Notes: generated from the sequence alone by a model not told the origin. A DNA stretch of 64,000 nt from Chitinophaga fulva (GCF_012927205.1 NZ_JABBGC010000001.1:1-64000), one strand, 5' to 3'. Positions 43,788 through 53,683 are shown, counted from the stretch's first letter. Made by a program: numbers and translations.

Positions 43788-45113
43788 TTATTTTACCAGC
43801 CCTCTTAAACCCTTGCCACCAGCGCCAAATTTGTTCATCATCTTCATCATCTGGCGCATCTGTTCAAATTGTTTCATGAACTGGTTCACGTCCTGGATGT
43901 TTTTGCCGGCGCCTTTAGCGATACGCTTACGGCGGCTGCCGTCGATGATGTCCGGGTTGCCACGTTCATCCGGTGTCATGGAGTTGATCATGGCTTCGAT
44001 GCCCTTGAAGGCGTCGTCGCTGATATCGAGGTCCTTTACGGCCTTGCCTACACCGGGGATCATGCCCATCAGGTCTTTCAGGTTACCCATTTTCTTGATC
44101 TGCTGGAGCTGTTCCCGGAAGTCGTCAAAGTCGAACTGGTTCTGGCGGATTTTTTTCTCCAGCTTTTTAGCCTGCTCTTCGTTGAACTGGGCCTGGGCAC
44201 GTTCCACGAGGGTGGTGATATCACCCATGCCGAGGATACGCTGGGCCATACGTTCCGGATAGAACACGTCGAGGGTGTCCATCTTTTCGCCCATGCTCAC
44301 GAACTTGATTGGCTTGGTAACGGTGTAACGGATGGTCAGGGCCGCACCGCCGCGGGTATCACCGTCCAGTTTGGTAAGCACCACGCCGGTAAAGTCCAGC
44401 CGGTCGTTAAACGCTTTGGCGGTGTTAACCGCATCCTGGCCGGTCATGGAGTCTACCACGAACAGGACTTCCTGTGGCTTCACGGCATTTTTCACGTTGG
44501 CCACTTCGGTCATCATCACCTCGTCCACGGCCAGACGACCGGCGGTATCGATGATGATGATGTTATTGCCATTGGCTTTAGCGTGTTTGAGCGCATTTTC
44601 AGCGATCTGCACGGCATTTTTATTTTCGGGCTCGCTATACACTTCCACGCCGATCTGTTCACCCAGCACTTTCAGCTGGTCAATCGCCGCCGGACGGTAG
44701 ATGTCTGCTGCTACCAGCAGGGGTTTCTTCGCCTTTTTGGATTTGAGGAAGTTGGCCAGTTTACCGGAGAAGGTGGTTTTACCCGAACCCTGCAAACCAG
44801 CGATGAGTATAACGGAAGGGTTTGTTTTGATATCAATTTCGGCTTCGGTGCCGCCCATCAGCTCTGCCAGTTCGTCTTTCACGATCTTTACCATGAGCTG
44901 TCCGGGAGAGATGGCGGTCAACACCTTTTCTCCCATGGCTTTATCCTTTACTTTATCAGTAAATTCCTTGGCTATTTTGTAGTTCACGTCCGCATCCACC
45001 AGTGCTCGGCGGATTTCCTTAATGGTGGTGGCAATATTGATTTCCGAAATACGGCCTTCCCCTTTAAGCTGCTTAAACGCGGAATCTAATCTCTCTGATA
45101 ATGATTCAAACAT
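43788..45113 (-). CDS. ffh: signal recognition particle protein Ffh
   Basis: The 441-residue protein has N, G and M domains: GTPase motifs GLQGSGKTTFSGKLA, DTAGRLAVDE and TKLDGDTRGG, then the methionine-rich M domain (FMKQFEQMRQMMKMMNKFGAGG). It binds signal sequences and 4.5S RNA and delivers ribosomes to FtsY for membrane insertion. A -7-like TAATTTTG (45143-45136) lies about 25 bases upstream. The SRP RNA gene was not found in the window. Confidence 0.97.
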   Translation of the reverse strand: MFESLSERLDSAFKQLKGEGRISEINIATTIKEIRRALVDADVNYKIAKEFTDKVKDKAMGEKVLTAISPGQLMVKIVKDELAELMGGTEAEIDIKTNPSVILIAGLQGSGKTTFSGKLANFLKSKKAKKPLLVAADIYRPAAIDQLKVLGEQIGVEVYSEPENKNAVQIAENALKHAKANGNNIIIIDTAGRLAVDEVMMTEVANVKNAVKPQEVLFVVDSMTGQDAVNTAKAFNDRLDFTGVVLTKLDGDTRGGAALTIRYTVTKPIKFVSMGEKMDTLDVFYPERMAQRILGMGDITTLVERAQAQFNEEQAKKLEKKIRQNQFDFDDFREQLQQIKKMGNLKDLMGMIPGVGKAVKDLDISDDAFKGIEAMINSMTPDERGNPDIIDGSRRKRIAKGAGKNIQDVNQFMKQFEQMRQMMKMMNKFGAGGKGLRGLVK

Positions 45114-45241
45114 TGTTGATATTTTAAACGGACAGCAAAATTATTGTTTTCGGGTGAGAATATGTCAAGAATATTGGTATTCCCAAGAATCTTGGAACTG
45201 TTCCCGCAGTGGAGGCCCGTTGCGCCGGAGACCGGAGTAAA

Positions 45242-45283
45242 AAAATAGCGGAGACAGGGAGCTGTTTCAGCTCCTGTCTCCGC
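45242..45283 (-). terminator. terminator after rpoD
   Basis: GCGGAGACAGGGAGCT pairs with AGCTCCTGTCTCCGC, and on the minus strand TATTTTTTTA follows. It lies about 95 bases beyond the sigma factor gene. Confidence 0.88.
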
Positions 45284-45376
45284 CAAAGCGTTTATTTCCA
45301 ACAATTCTAATCTAATCTAGCATCTGGAAGGCAGTTCCTGCCTTCATATGAACCATCAATTCGTCATTCGAACTGA

Positions 45377-46243
45377 CTATCCCAGGTAGTTCCGGAGCAG
45401 TTTGCTTCTGGAGGTGGTCCTGAGTTTGGTAATGGCCTTGTCTTTAATCTGGCGTACCCTTTCGCGGGTGAGGCCGAATTTTTCCCCGATATCTTCGAGG
45501 GACATCGGATGTTCCACGGCGATGCCGAAGTACAGCATGATCACATCTTTCTGGCGGTCTGTGAGGGTAGACAGTGACCTTTCGATTTCCCGGCGAAGGG
45601 AATCATGATGGTCCAGTTCCTCGTCAGCGCTAACGGCGTTTGGATTTTCGAGCACGTCCAGCAGGGAGTTGTCTTCCCCGTCAATGAACGGTGCGTCCAT
45701 GGACACGTGGCGGGCAGCTACGCCGAGAGTGGCTTCCACTTCATCAGTATTGATTTCGAGGATAGTGGCCAGTTCATCGGGTGACGGCTCCCTTTCAAAT
45801 TCCTGTTCCAGCTGGGAATAAGCCTTGCTGATCTTATTGCTGAGGCCTACTTTGTTCAGTGGCAGCCTTACGATCCTGGACTGTTCAGCCAGTGCCTGCA
45901 GGATGGATTGACGGATCCACCATACGGCGTAGGAAATGAATTTAAAACCGCGCGTTTCATCAAAACGTTGAGCAGCTTTAATTAACCCCAGATTGCCCTC
46001 GTTGATCAGATCGCTGAGCGACAGACCCTGGTTCTGATACTGTTTGGCAACGGATACCACAAAGCGGAGGTTAGCTTTCGTCAGCTTTTCCAATGCTCTC
46101 TGATCGCCCTGCTTGATGCGGATAGCGAGATTTACCTCTTCTTCCGGCGTAATTAAATCCACCTTCCCAATCTCCTGCAAGTACTTCTCCAGGGACTGAG
46201 ATTCCCTGTTGGTAATGGATTTAGTGATTTTAAGTTGGCGCAT
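45377..46243 (-). CDS. rpoD: primary RNA polymerase sigma factor (sigma-70 type)
   Basis: The protein of about 288 residues (ATG at 46243; another Met two codons earlier) has regions 1.2 to 4.2: [39 protein letters not shown] (2.4-3.0) and [16 protein letters not shown] (4.2 helix-turn-helix). It lacks region 1.1, as do the primary sigma factors of Bacteroidetes, which read TTTG/TAnnTTTG promoters. This matches the promoters found in the window. The gene itself has a perfect promoter of that type. Confidence 0.95.
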   Translation of the reverse strand: MRQLKITKSITNRESQSLEKYLQEIGKVDLITPEEEVNLAIRIKQGDQRALEKLTKANLRFVVSVAKQYQNQGLSLSDLINEGNLGLIKAAQRFDETRGFKFISYAVWWIRQSILQALAEQSRIVRLPLNKVGLSNKISKAYSQLEQEFEREPSPDELATILEINTDEVEATLGVAARHVSMDAPFIDGEDNSLLDVLENPNAVSADEELDHHDSLRREIERSLSTLTDRQKDVIMLYFGIAVEHPMSLEDIGEKFGLTRERVRQIKDKAITKLRTTSRSKLLRNYLG

Positions 46244-46302
46244 TGACATAGAGTCGGAACAGTTACAGGTTAAGAAAAAGTTAAGATTTGATGAATGCCT
46301 GA

Positions 46303-46333
46303 CAAAAATAACTTTTTTTAGAAGCCGACCAAA
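46303..46333 (-). promoter_or_regulatory. rpoD promoter
   Basis: On the minus strand TTTG (46333-46330) and TATTTTTG (46310-46303) are exactly 19 bases apart, about 60 bases upstream of rpoD. The sigma factor thus has a promoter of the type it recognises. Confidence 0.78.
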
Positions 46334-46398
46334 AAAAATCTGTCGTTTTTAAATCATTTCCAAATAAAATCGATTGATCTTTAAGAGCTTATTATTTT

Positions 46399-46452
46399 CG
46401 TGCTAACCCGCCCCCGATACGGGGTCGGCTGAAATCGACCGTCAGCGCGCAC
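46399..46452. other. GC-rich structured island upstream of rpoD
   Basis: In AT-rich spacer DNA, 54 bases are GC-rich and can fold in mutually exclusive ways: CCCCG/CGGGG (46412-46416, 46420-46424), GGTCG/CGACC (46423-46427, 46436-46440) and GCTG/CAGC (46428-46431, 46443-46446), closed by GTGC/GCAC (46400-46403, 46449-46452). It is upstream of both divergent promoters and not part of either known transcript. It may be a small RNA or a protein site; no match is known to me. Confidence 0.35.
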
Positions 46453-46540
46453 TTACAAATAGTGAAATATTATAATATTTGTAAATTCTATAAGATGTTC
46501 ATACATTCTTCGGATTAATTAAAAAAAAACCGTAAATTAT

Positions 46541-46570
46541 TTTGACAGAATAAAATATTTTCTATAATTG
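46541..46570 (+). promoter_or_regulatory. promoter of START-like gene
   Basis: TTTG (46541-46544) and TATAATTG (46563-46570, one mismatch to TAnnTTTG) are 18 bases apart, 36 bases upstream of the gene. Confidence 0.55.
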
Positions 46571-46606
46571 CAACCAGATGATATTGATTTACTAATTATT
46601 TGAGAG

Positions 46607-46987
46607 ATGTCTAAGAAAGTGCTTTACGAGTTGGAATTCCCGGTTAGGTGCTCCCCCGGTATCCTATACGAATTCCTGTCAACCCCAGCAGGCTTGCAGG
46701 AATGGTTCGCAGACAGGGTCGACTTCAGGGACAATGTTTTTTCCTTTTCCTGGAATGGCAGTGCTGAAGAAGCGGAAATACTGGAACAGGAAGAAGATGA
46801 ATTCATCAAGTTCCATTGGCTCCATGCCCCGAGGGAAGAATACTTTGAATTCCGAATACAAATTTCTGAAGTCACCAACATGACCATTTTGGTTGTTAAA
46901 GACTTCGCTGAAAAGAGAGAGATTAAAGACCAGAGCCAGCTTTGGGAATCCCAGGTAAAAGATCTGTTCCATAGAATCGGAAACTAA
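46607..46987 (+). CDS. START-like domain protein (SRPBCC fold)
   Basis: The 126-residue protein begins MSKKVLYELEFPVRCSPGIL and carries FLSTPAGLQEWFADRV and FSWNGSAEEAEIL, the pattern of the START-like family of Bacteroidetes, related to AHSA1/polyketide-cyclase folds that bind hydrophobic ligands or chaperones. No catalytic residues are apparent. It is divergent from rpoD and convergent with an uncharacterised gene. Function unknown. Confidence 0.88.
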   Translation: MSKKVLYELEFPVRCSPGILYEFLSTPAGLQEWFADRVDFRDNVFSFSWNGSAEEAEILEQEEDEFIKFHWLHAPREEYFEFRIQISEVTNMTILVVKDFAEKREIKDQSQLWESQVKDLFHRIGN

Positions 46988-47602
46988 TCACGGCCTTTTC
47001 ACCGTCAATTCATTGAGTAGGGTCGCATACGCCTCCACTATATCAGTAATTATTTCTCCCCAGCGTTCCAATGCAAACGGTTTCGCCAGTTTAATGAAAT
47101 TTTTCCGGCCAACCAGCCTTTTCCAGTCTTCTAAACCCATATCACCTATGGACCGGTAATTTCCGTTTTCGAAATCATGCTCCCAGGGATCTTCCGGCAG
47201 ATACACCTGAAAACCGGCCACCGCCAGTGGCTCATACGCCGCCAGCAGCGATGCCTCAAACCGCTTTTTGACCGCTCCCGCCAGGTGCAGGGTGCAGCTA
47301 AAGTAATGCCCCCACCAGAACATACTGCGGAAGGCAAATACGTCCGTTTTACTGAAATACCGTGGATAATCCAGGATTACCCATGGCAGTGATTTGTATT
47401 GCTCCCCTTTTGAGATCTTGGGACCCTGCTGCAGCCATTCCTGCTCAAAAGGGAAACCCGACGCCGCATCCCAGGCTGCCAGCGCTTCCTGCAGCTTTCC
47501 CATCAGCAGCATGACCTTTTCTATCGCCTTGTTTTTCAACTCCATCACCCGGGGGGTAAATACAATCGCTGCCTCTTCTGCGGTGAGATAAAAATTTTCC
47601 AT
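46988..47602 (-). CDS. uncharacterised protein
   Basis: From the ATG at 47602 the protein has 204 residues beginning MENFYLTAEEAAIVFTPRVM; the frame is open 32 codons further, but that part is unlike protein. It has no signal peptide and no motif that I recognise. It is aromatic-rich (SMFWWGHYFSCTLHLAG, YLPEDPWEHDFENG) and probably a globular cytoplasmic protein. It directly abuts the stop of the START-like gene in convergent orientation without a terminator between. Confidence 0.75.
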   Translation of the reverse strand: MENFYLTAEEAAIVFTPRVMELKNKAIEKVMLLMGKLQEALAAWDAASGFPFEQEWLQQGPKISKGEQYKSLPWVILDYPRYFSKTDVFAFRSMFWWGHYFSCTLHLAGAVKKRFEASLLAAYEPLAVAGFQVYLPEDPWEHDFENGNYRSIGDMGLEDWKRLVGRKNFIKLAKPFALERWGEIITDIVEAYATLLNELTVKRP

Positions 47603-47756
47603 ATAATTTAACGGTATTTTCAGGGATGCTTTAACACTCCTTTGTGAAATCGTGCTACCTTTACGTTCGCAAAACGTATAAGGTTGGCTGGAACACAAAG
47701 ATGAACGTTCCCGGCGAACCTTTTCCCTTTGCTGGCAAAAAAATCAGGCATTATCA

Positions 47757-49214
47757 GTGAAGAAACTCGATAAATTAATTATTAGAACATTTCTGGGCCC
47801 CTTCGTGGCGACCTTCTTTGTGACGCTTTTCGTACTGGTAATGCAGTTCCTCTGGAAATATGTAGACGACCTGGTAGGAAAAGGACTGGACACCATGGTG
47901 ATCGTGCAACTGATCGCCTACACCAGCGCCACACTGGTTACCCTGGCCCTCCCCCTGGCCGTACTACTGTCGTCTATCATGACCTTCGGTAACCTCGGAG
48001 AGAGCTTTGAGCTGGTAGCCCTGAAATCGGCCGGTATATCCCTGCTGCGTTTTATCCGTCCCCTCATGGTGGTGTGCAGCATCATCGGGGTCCTGGCCTT
48101 CCTGTTTGCCAACTATGTTATCCCTGTGGCCAACCTGCAGGCGAAATCCCTGCTCTACGACATCACCTACTCCAAACCGGCCTTCAATATCAAGGCAGGT
48201 GTATTTTACCGCGACATCCCGGGATATACCATCAAGGTGGCCCAGAAAGATAAAGACAACCAGACCATCCACCAGGTAATGATCTTCGATCATTCTACCG
48301 GTGGCGGCAGCGGCGATAAAATTATCCTCGCCGAAAAAGGCCAGATGGTACTCACCGCCAACAAACGTTTCCTTTACTTCATCCTCGAAAATGGCTGGAG
48401 ATACGAGGAAAAAGGCAATCGCGGCTATTCCGTTCCGGGCGACATGATCCGTTTCAGCTTTAAAAAATACAGCAAAGCGTTTGACCTGAGCTCGTTTGCG
48501 TTCAACCGCCTGAATACCGATCTGTTCGCCTCCAACCAGCAAATGCTCAACATCAAACAGCTGGATTTCGCGATAGATTCCCTGCAGAAATCGCAGGTGG
48601 TTTTCAGTAAAACCGTCAATGCTTATGTGACCGTACGTTTTCCTTTCTTCCGCTGGAAGGACTCCGCCTGGGCAGCTACCGCACCGCCGCTGAAAGTGAA
48701 GGATTTTGAAGATGTTGTTCCGGAAAAGAGCCGGCACAGTGTATTGGAGAGAGCAGAACAAAGCGTACGCGAAACCTTAAGCTCCCTCGATGCCCCTACC
48801 AGAGAATATTCTGACAAGCACAGCGTTATATTGATGCATAAAGTGGAATGGCAACGCAAATTCACCCTGGCAGCAGCCTGTGTGGTGATGTTCCTGATCG
48901 GCGCGCCGCTGGGTTCCATCATCCGCAAGGGGGGCCTGGGCACGCCACTGGTATTTGCCGTGATCTTCTTTGTGATCTTTAATATATTTTTCATGATCGG
49001 CGAGAAGATGGCCCGTAGCGGGGTGATGTTCACCTGGTCGGGCATGTGGTTGTCAAACATTGTGCTGTTGCCCATCGCCGGCTTTTTAATTTATAAAGCC
49101 ATGAACGATTCCAACTTATTCAATAAAGAATTTTATTTTCGCATTTATCAAAAAGTAAAGAAGTTCTTACAAAAGTTTAAACGGAACAAGTTTAAAACGC
49201 AACCTACAATTTAA
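47757..49214 (+). CDS. LptF/LptG family permease
   Basis: The 485-residue protein begins at a GTG and opens KKLDKLIIRTFLGPFVATFF, the YjgP/YjgQ N-terminus. It has three membrane helices at the start, a large periplasmic beta domain (about residues 130-370) and three helices at the end (FLIGAPLGSIIRKGG motif). The family forms the LptBFG transporter that extracts lipopolysaccharide from the inner membrane. Bacteroidetes often encode only one copy per locus. It is followed after 11 bases by a PAP2 phosphatase. Confidence 0.92.
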   Translation: MKKLDKLIIRTFLGPFVATFFVTLFVLVMQFLWKYVDDLVGKGLDTMVIVQLIAYTSATLVTLALPLAVLLSSIMTFGNLGESFELVALKSAGISLLRFIRPLMVVCSIIGVLAFLFANYVIPVANLQAKSLLYDITYSKPAFNIKAGVFYRDIPGYTIKVAQKDKDNQTIHQVMIFDHSTGGGSGDKIILAEKGQMVLTANKRFLYFILENGWRYEEKGNRGYSVPGDMIRFSFKKYSKAFDLSSFAFNRLNTDLFASNQQMLNIKQLDFAIDSLQKSQVVFSKTVNAYVTVRFPFFRWKDSAWAATAPPLKVKDFEDVVPEKSRHSVLERAEQSVRETLSSLDAPTREYSDKHSVILMHKVEWQRKFTLAAACVVMFLIGAPLGSIIRKGGLGTPLVFAVIFFVIFNIFFMIGEKMARSGVMFTWSGMWLSNIVLLPIAGFLIYKAMNDSNLFNKEFYFRIYQKVKKFLQKFKRNKFKTQPTI

Positions 49215-49225
49215 AACCTACAGAA

Positions 49226-49897
49226 TTGAAAACACTGTTAACACTGTTCAGAAAGAATGCATATTTTTTTCTGCCCTTCCTACTGTGGCTCATAGTAGGG
49301 GGAGTAATGCTGGCAACCTACAGTCAACGTGAGTTATTTCTTGGCATCAACGGAGAACACTCAGCGTTTGGAGATGTGTTAGTTACCGGGATCACTTATC
49401 TCGGAGATGGTATTATGTTTGGCTTTATCCTGTTGCTGATGCTGCTCATGCAAAAGTTCAGGGTGTTTTTCATCGGTCTGGCAGTATTTCTGCTGGCAGC
49501 CATGGTAGTACAGGTGGCTAAACATTATTTTAATGCGCCGAGGCCTATCAGCTATTTTGGTGATGAAGCCGCTTCACTGGTACATACGGTAAAATGGGTA
49601 ACCGTACATAGCAGCTGCAGTTTCCCTTCCGGACACTCAGCCGTGGCGTTTGCCATGTTCAGTTTCCTGTCCGTATGGCTGCGCAATAAAAAGCTGGGAT
49701 TACTGTTTATTGTATTAGCACTGACAGCAGGTTATTCCCGCATTTACCTGGCACAACACTTTTTTGCGGACGTATATGTAGGCAGCATCGTAGGGACCCT
49801 GAGCACCATTGTGGTATGTGGGTTCTTCAGGTTCCGGGACTCCGCCACTTCTCCGGAAGTGTGTCCGGAAGCTGTGATGAACGCCAACGCGGCGTAA
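49226..49897 (+). CDS. PAP2 family lipid phosphatase
   Basis: The 223-residue membrane protein has six helices and the three PAP2 motifs: KHYFNAPRP, PSGHSAVAF and SRIYLAQHFFADV with the catalytic His. It would dephosphorylate lipid substrates such as undecaprenyl pyrophosphate or lipid A. The frame starts at a TTG 11 bases after the permease stop. With the LPS permease upstream and a GT39 transferase downstream, a role in envelope lipid recycling or lipid A change is likely by context. Confidence 0.9.
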   Translation: MKTLLTLFRKNAYFFLPFLLWLIVGGVMLATYSQRELFLGINGEHSAFGDVLVTGITYLGDGIMFGFILLLMLLMQKFRVFFIGLAVFLLAAMVVQVAKHYFNAPRPISYFGDEAASLVHTVKWVTVHSSCSFPSGHSAVAFAMFSFLSVWLRNKKLGLLFIVLALTAGYSRIYLAQHFFADVYVGSIVGTLSTIVVCGFFRFRDSATSPEVCPEAVMNANAA

Positions 49898-49912
49898 ATC
49901 CCTAAGTTTTTC

Positions 49913-49970
49913 AAAGGAGCAAAGTTCGCAAAGATCAGCACCTTTGCGGACTTTGCTCCTTTTCTTTTTT
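49913..49970 (+). terminator. terminator after PAP2 gene
   Basis: A 21-bp stem with one mismatch (49913-49933 with 49942-49962) and 8-base loop, built on the words GGAGCAAAGT and GCAAAG, is followed by a T-rich run. Confidence 0.88.
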
Positions 49971-50013
49971 GCATTTTTAGAGAGCCGTGATGCTCATTTT
50001 TTTATAAACTGTG

Positions 50014-51639
50014 ATGATGAAATACCTGTTGATTGCTCTTGTGGCAGCCCTGCTATTTATACCTTTTCTGGGGGCTGTACACCTTTTTGATTGGGACGAG
50101 ATAAACTTTGCCGAAGCAGCCCGGGAGATGATCGTTAGCCATAACTACAGTCAGGTTCAGATCGATTTCCGGCCCTTCTGGGAAAAACCGCCCCTGTTCA
50201 TCTGGATGCAGGCTGGCAGCATGCTGCTCTTTGGCGTGAATGACTTCGCCGCCCGTCTTCCCAATGCAATCATCGGTATAGCTACCCTGCTGACGCTTTT
50301 CGCTATCGGTAAAAAACTGGCAGATGAGAAACTGGGCATGTGGTGGGCCCTGGTATATGCAGGCTCATGGCTTCCTCACTTTTATTTCAAATCGGGTATT
50401 ATAGACCCCACTTTCAACTATTTTATTTTCCTCGCCATCTATTTCGCGTATAGGATAGCCTATAGTAACCGGTCATACCGCATGGCCATGCTGAGCGGCT
50501 TTTTCCTCGGCCTGGCAGTGCTTACCAAAGGGCCGGTGGCCATCCTGGTGTCTATGCTTGCCCTGGTAGTATATTGGCTCTGGAACAAATTCCGCATTGG
50601 TATCAAACTGGCGCATCTTGGCCTTATCGCCCTTTTTGCGTCTATCACCACCCTGCTTTGGTTTGGCTATGAGATCCTCGCCCACGGCTGGTGGTTTGTC
50701 AACGAATTCGTGACCTACCAGATCCGGCTGCTGACCACCGAAGATGCCGGCCATGGCGGCCCGTTCCTCTACCATTGGGTAGTACTCCTGATTGGTTGTT
50801 TTCCTGCGAGCATCTTCCTGTTTTCGTATATCCGTGGCAGAAAAAAGACGATCTACGGACAACCCGCAGCTGCCGAACAAAAGGACTTTAAAGTGTGGAT
50901 GTGGATATTATTCTGGGTGGTATTGATACTGTTTTCCATTGTGAAAACCAAGATCGTGCACTATTCTTCCCTGTGTTATTTTCCACTGTCCTACCTGGCA
51001 GCTTACCAGGTATATAAATTGTCTTCCGGCAAACTGCGCCTGCGTGGCTGGAATATTGCCCTGCTGTGTGTGACCGGTATCCTGCTGGGCATAGCGATTG
51101 CCCTGCTGCCGCTGGTGGGCGTATACAAGGACATAATCATACCCTATATAGGCGATAAGTTTGCCGCTGCAAATCTGCAGGCCCAGGTGCCCTGGTCTGT
51201 TGCAGAAACCGGCTACGGTATCGCCTATATTGTACTGGTAACCCTCAGCACCGTGCTACTGTACCAACGGAAAATCACCAACGGACTGATATGCCTCTTT
51301 GTAAGCACGATGGTGTTCATACCGGTGACGGTACTCCACTTTGTGCCTAAATTGGAACGTTATTCTCAAGGTGCTGCTATCGACTTTTTTATTTCGCTCC
51401 AAGGCAAGGACGTGTATGTAAAAGCACTTGGCTATCACAGTTACGCCCAGCACTACTACACCCGGGAACAGCCCCATCATAATAAAAACTATCCTAACAC
51501 TGACTGGCTGCTGAACGGCGCTATTGACAAGCCTGCTTATTTCATCTGCCGAATCACCGATAGCGAGGAGTTCATTCATCATCCAAATCTGGAAGTGATT
51601 GGAGAGAAGAATGGATTTGTTTTCATGAAACGCAAATAG
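50014..51639 (+). CDS. GT39-family glycosyltransferase (ArnT/PMT-like)
   Basis: The protein of about 541 residues has twelve or so membrane helices and begins MMKYLLIALVAALLFIPFLG. The first periplasmic loop carries FDWDEINFAEAARE with the catalytic acidic pair of GT39 enzymes, followed by RPFWEKPPLFIWMQ. It resembles ArnT, which adds sugars from undecaprenyl phosphate to lipid A. A GTG at 50011 and ATGs at 50014 and 50017 are all possible starts. Sugar and acceptor are not known. The LptF/G and PAP2 genes upstream support a role in the outer envelope. Confidence 0.9.
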   Translation: MMKYLLIALVAALLFIPFLGAVHLFDWDEINFAEAAREMIVSHNYSQVQIDFRPFWEKPPLFIWMQAGSMLLFGVNDFAARLPNAIIGIATLLTLFAIGKKLADEKLGMWWALVYAGSWLPHFYFKSGIIDPTFNYFIFLAIYFAYRIAYSNRSYRMAMLSGFFLGLAVLTKGPVAILVSMLALVVYWLWNKFRIGIKLAHLGLIALFASITTLLWFGYEILAHGWWFVNEFVTYQIRLLTTEDAGHGGPFLYHWVVLLIGCFPASIFLFSYIRGRKKTIYGQPAAAEQKDFKVWMWILFWVVLILFSIVKTKIVHYSSLCYFPLSYLAAYQVYKLSSGKLRLRGWNIALLCVTGILLGIAIALLPLVGVYKDIIIPYIGDKFAAANLQAQVPWSVAETGYGIAYIVLVTLSTVLLYQRKITNGLICLFVSTMVFIPVTVLHFVPKLERYSQGAAIDFFISLQGKDVYVKALGYHSYAQHYYTREQPHHNKNYPNTDWLLNGAIDKPAYFICRITDSEEFIHHPNLEVIGEKNGFVFMKRK

Positions 51640-51650
51640 TCACCCTTCCA

Positions 51651-51699
51651 TAAAAGAAAAAGAGCGAAGACCGATCTGATCTTCGCTCTTTTTCTTTTA
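51651..51699. terminator. bidirectional terminator
   Basis: A 20-bp perfect stem (TAAAAGAAAAAGAGCGAAGA with its complement) and a 9-base loop lie between the convergent glycosyltransferase and superoxide dismutase genes. Its core GAGCGAAGA is shared with the hairpins at 1944 and 6711. Confidence 0.9.
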
Positions 51700-51712
51700 T
51701 GGATAGATGCGC

Positions 51713-52444
<732 letters not shown>

Positions 52445-52531
52445 ATTAGAAGAATTGAAATTTGTTTATAGAAAATAAGAGAGATACAAATCTAATTGTA
52501 AAGGGAATTCTTCGCAGCAAAATTTACACCA

Positions 52532-52828
52532 ATGACAGCAGCTATTTTCACCAGTAAAATATTTACAGATACTTATACTATTGAATACCAGTGTACCACA
52601 TCCCAAGCATTTAGTATTTATTCAAAAAACGGGACATTCTTTATGGATTATTCTGGAAATAATACTATTTTACCATTACCTTCATGTGAAGATGTAGAGC
52701 TTTTTAATCTTTTTCAACAAATGGAACTATTTATCCCGGGAGATGCTAACTGCGGAGATAGAGATGCAATCCCTGCTATAAAGGCCAACGATACTATGCT
52801 GTGTACACCCGCCATTGTTACAGCGTAG
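52532..52828 (+). CDS. small AT-rich hypothetical protein
   Basis: The 98-residue frame (MTAAIFTSKIFTDTYTIEYQ...) has no signal peptide and no motif I know. It contains four Cys and ends in TPAIVTA. Its DNA is visibly more AT-rich than the genes around it, which may mean recent gain or weak selection. It lies 115 bases before the acyltransferase-like gene on the same strand and could be a peptide partner of the E1-like protein downstream, but nothing in the sequence proves this. Confidence 0.5.
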   Translation: MTAAIFTSKIFTDTYTIEYQCTTSQAFSIYSKNGTFFMDYSGNNTILPLPSCEDVELFNLFQQMELFIPGDANCGDRDAIPAIKANDTMLCTPAIVTA

Positions 52829-52943
52829 TGGGAAAGCGGTAGCTTTTTTGCTGACAATGCTTATAATAAAAAACTGCGTATATTATTTAAAGCCACCCGA
52901 CCCTGGCAGACTAAACTAAAAAAAATCTAAAGCATTCCCATAC

Positions 52944-53666
52944 ATGCTCAAGGTAAGAGTATTCAAGGCAATCGAATATCCCGAAGAATGTTTGCAATAT
53001 ATTGCAGGACATCGGAAAGTGCTGGAAGCCTATGGTGTGACGAAGGTGACCTCCGCAAACGTCGACTGGATGTACGAGCCTTATACCTACATTATTACCG
53101 TGAGCAATGACGACTATACTAAAACATATGGAGGCTGCCGGATACAGCTGGCGGGAGGAAGTGTTCCGCTTCCCATTGAGAGCGCCATCAACAATATGGA
53201 CTCCAGGATATACGATATCGTGAAGGACTTAGCCACTGGCGGCGGCACCGGTGAATTCTGCGGATTATGGAATTCACGGGAGGTTGCCGGCTGGGGTATT
53301 GGCAGTATTGTCCTTTTCAGGGTGGTGAATGCCGTACTGAACCAGTTGCCTGTAACCACGTTTTTAGGCTTCTGTGCGCAGACTACTTTCCGTAACAGTA
53401 TCCGTACCGGGTATCAGATTATGACCAATATCGGTAACCAGGGTACTTTTTATTACCCCAAGGAAGACCTGATCGCCACTGCACTCGTACTGAACGACCC
53501 CCTGGAACTGAAGAGCGCTCACCCCGAAGACCGGGAAAGAATGATGAGTTTACGCAACAATCCGGTGCAAACGATTGTAGAAAAAGGGCCCAAGGGAGAG
53601 ATGCAGGTTGACTACGACCTGAGGATCATGTCGGCGGCAACGAGTGACCTGCCGCTATCCCGGTAG
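52944..53666 (+). CDS. GNAT-like acyltransferase (N-acyl amino acid synthase-like)
   Basis: The 240-residue protein resembles the autoinducer-synthase/FeeM branch of the GNAT fold: GEFCGLWNSREVAGWGIGSI, then LFRVVNAVLNQLPVTTFLGF, and RTGYQIMTNIGNQGTFYYPKED. The pattern of a Glu/Cys strand, a helix with repeated hydrophobics and a Gly-x-x-Tyr-Pro end agrees with enzymes that join an acyl chain to an amino acid or similar amine. It starts an operon whose next gene is an E1-like protein 17 bases away. Substrate is unknown and the family assignment is moderate. Confidence 0.65.
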   Translation: MLKVRVFKAIEYPEECLQYIAGHRKVLEAYGVTKVTSANVDWMYEPYTYIITVSNDDYTKTYGGCRIQLAGGSVPLPIESAINNMDSRIYDIVKDLATGGGTGEFCGLWNSREVAGWGIGSIVLFRVVNAVLNQLPVTTFLGFCAQTTFRNSIRTGYQIMTNIGNQGTFYYPKEDLIATALVLNDPLELKSAHPEDRERMMSLRNNPVQTIVEKGPKGEMQVDYDLRIMSAATSDLPLSR

Positions 53667-53683
53667 CAATAAATAACTTAACG

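Noticed and set aside
43869..45089. 406-codon plus-strand frame opposite ffh
   Set aside because: Ffh motifs prove the minus strand; the mirror frame is His/Phe-rich as is usual for shadows in this genome.
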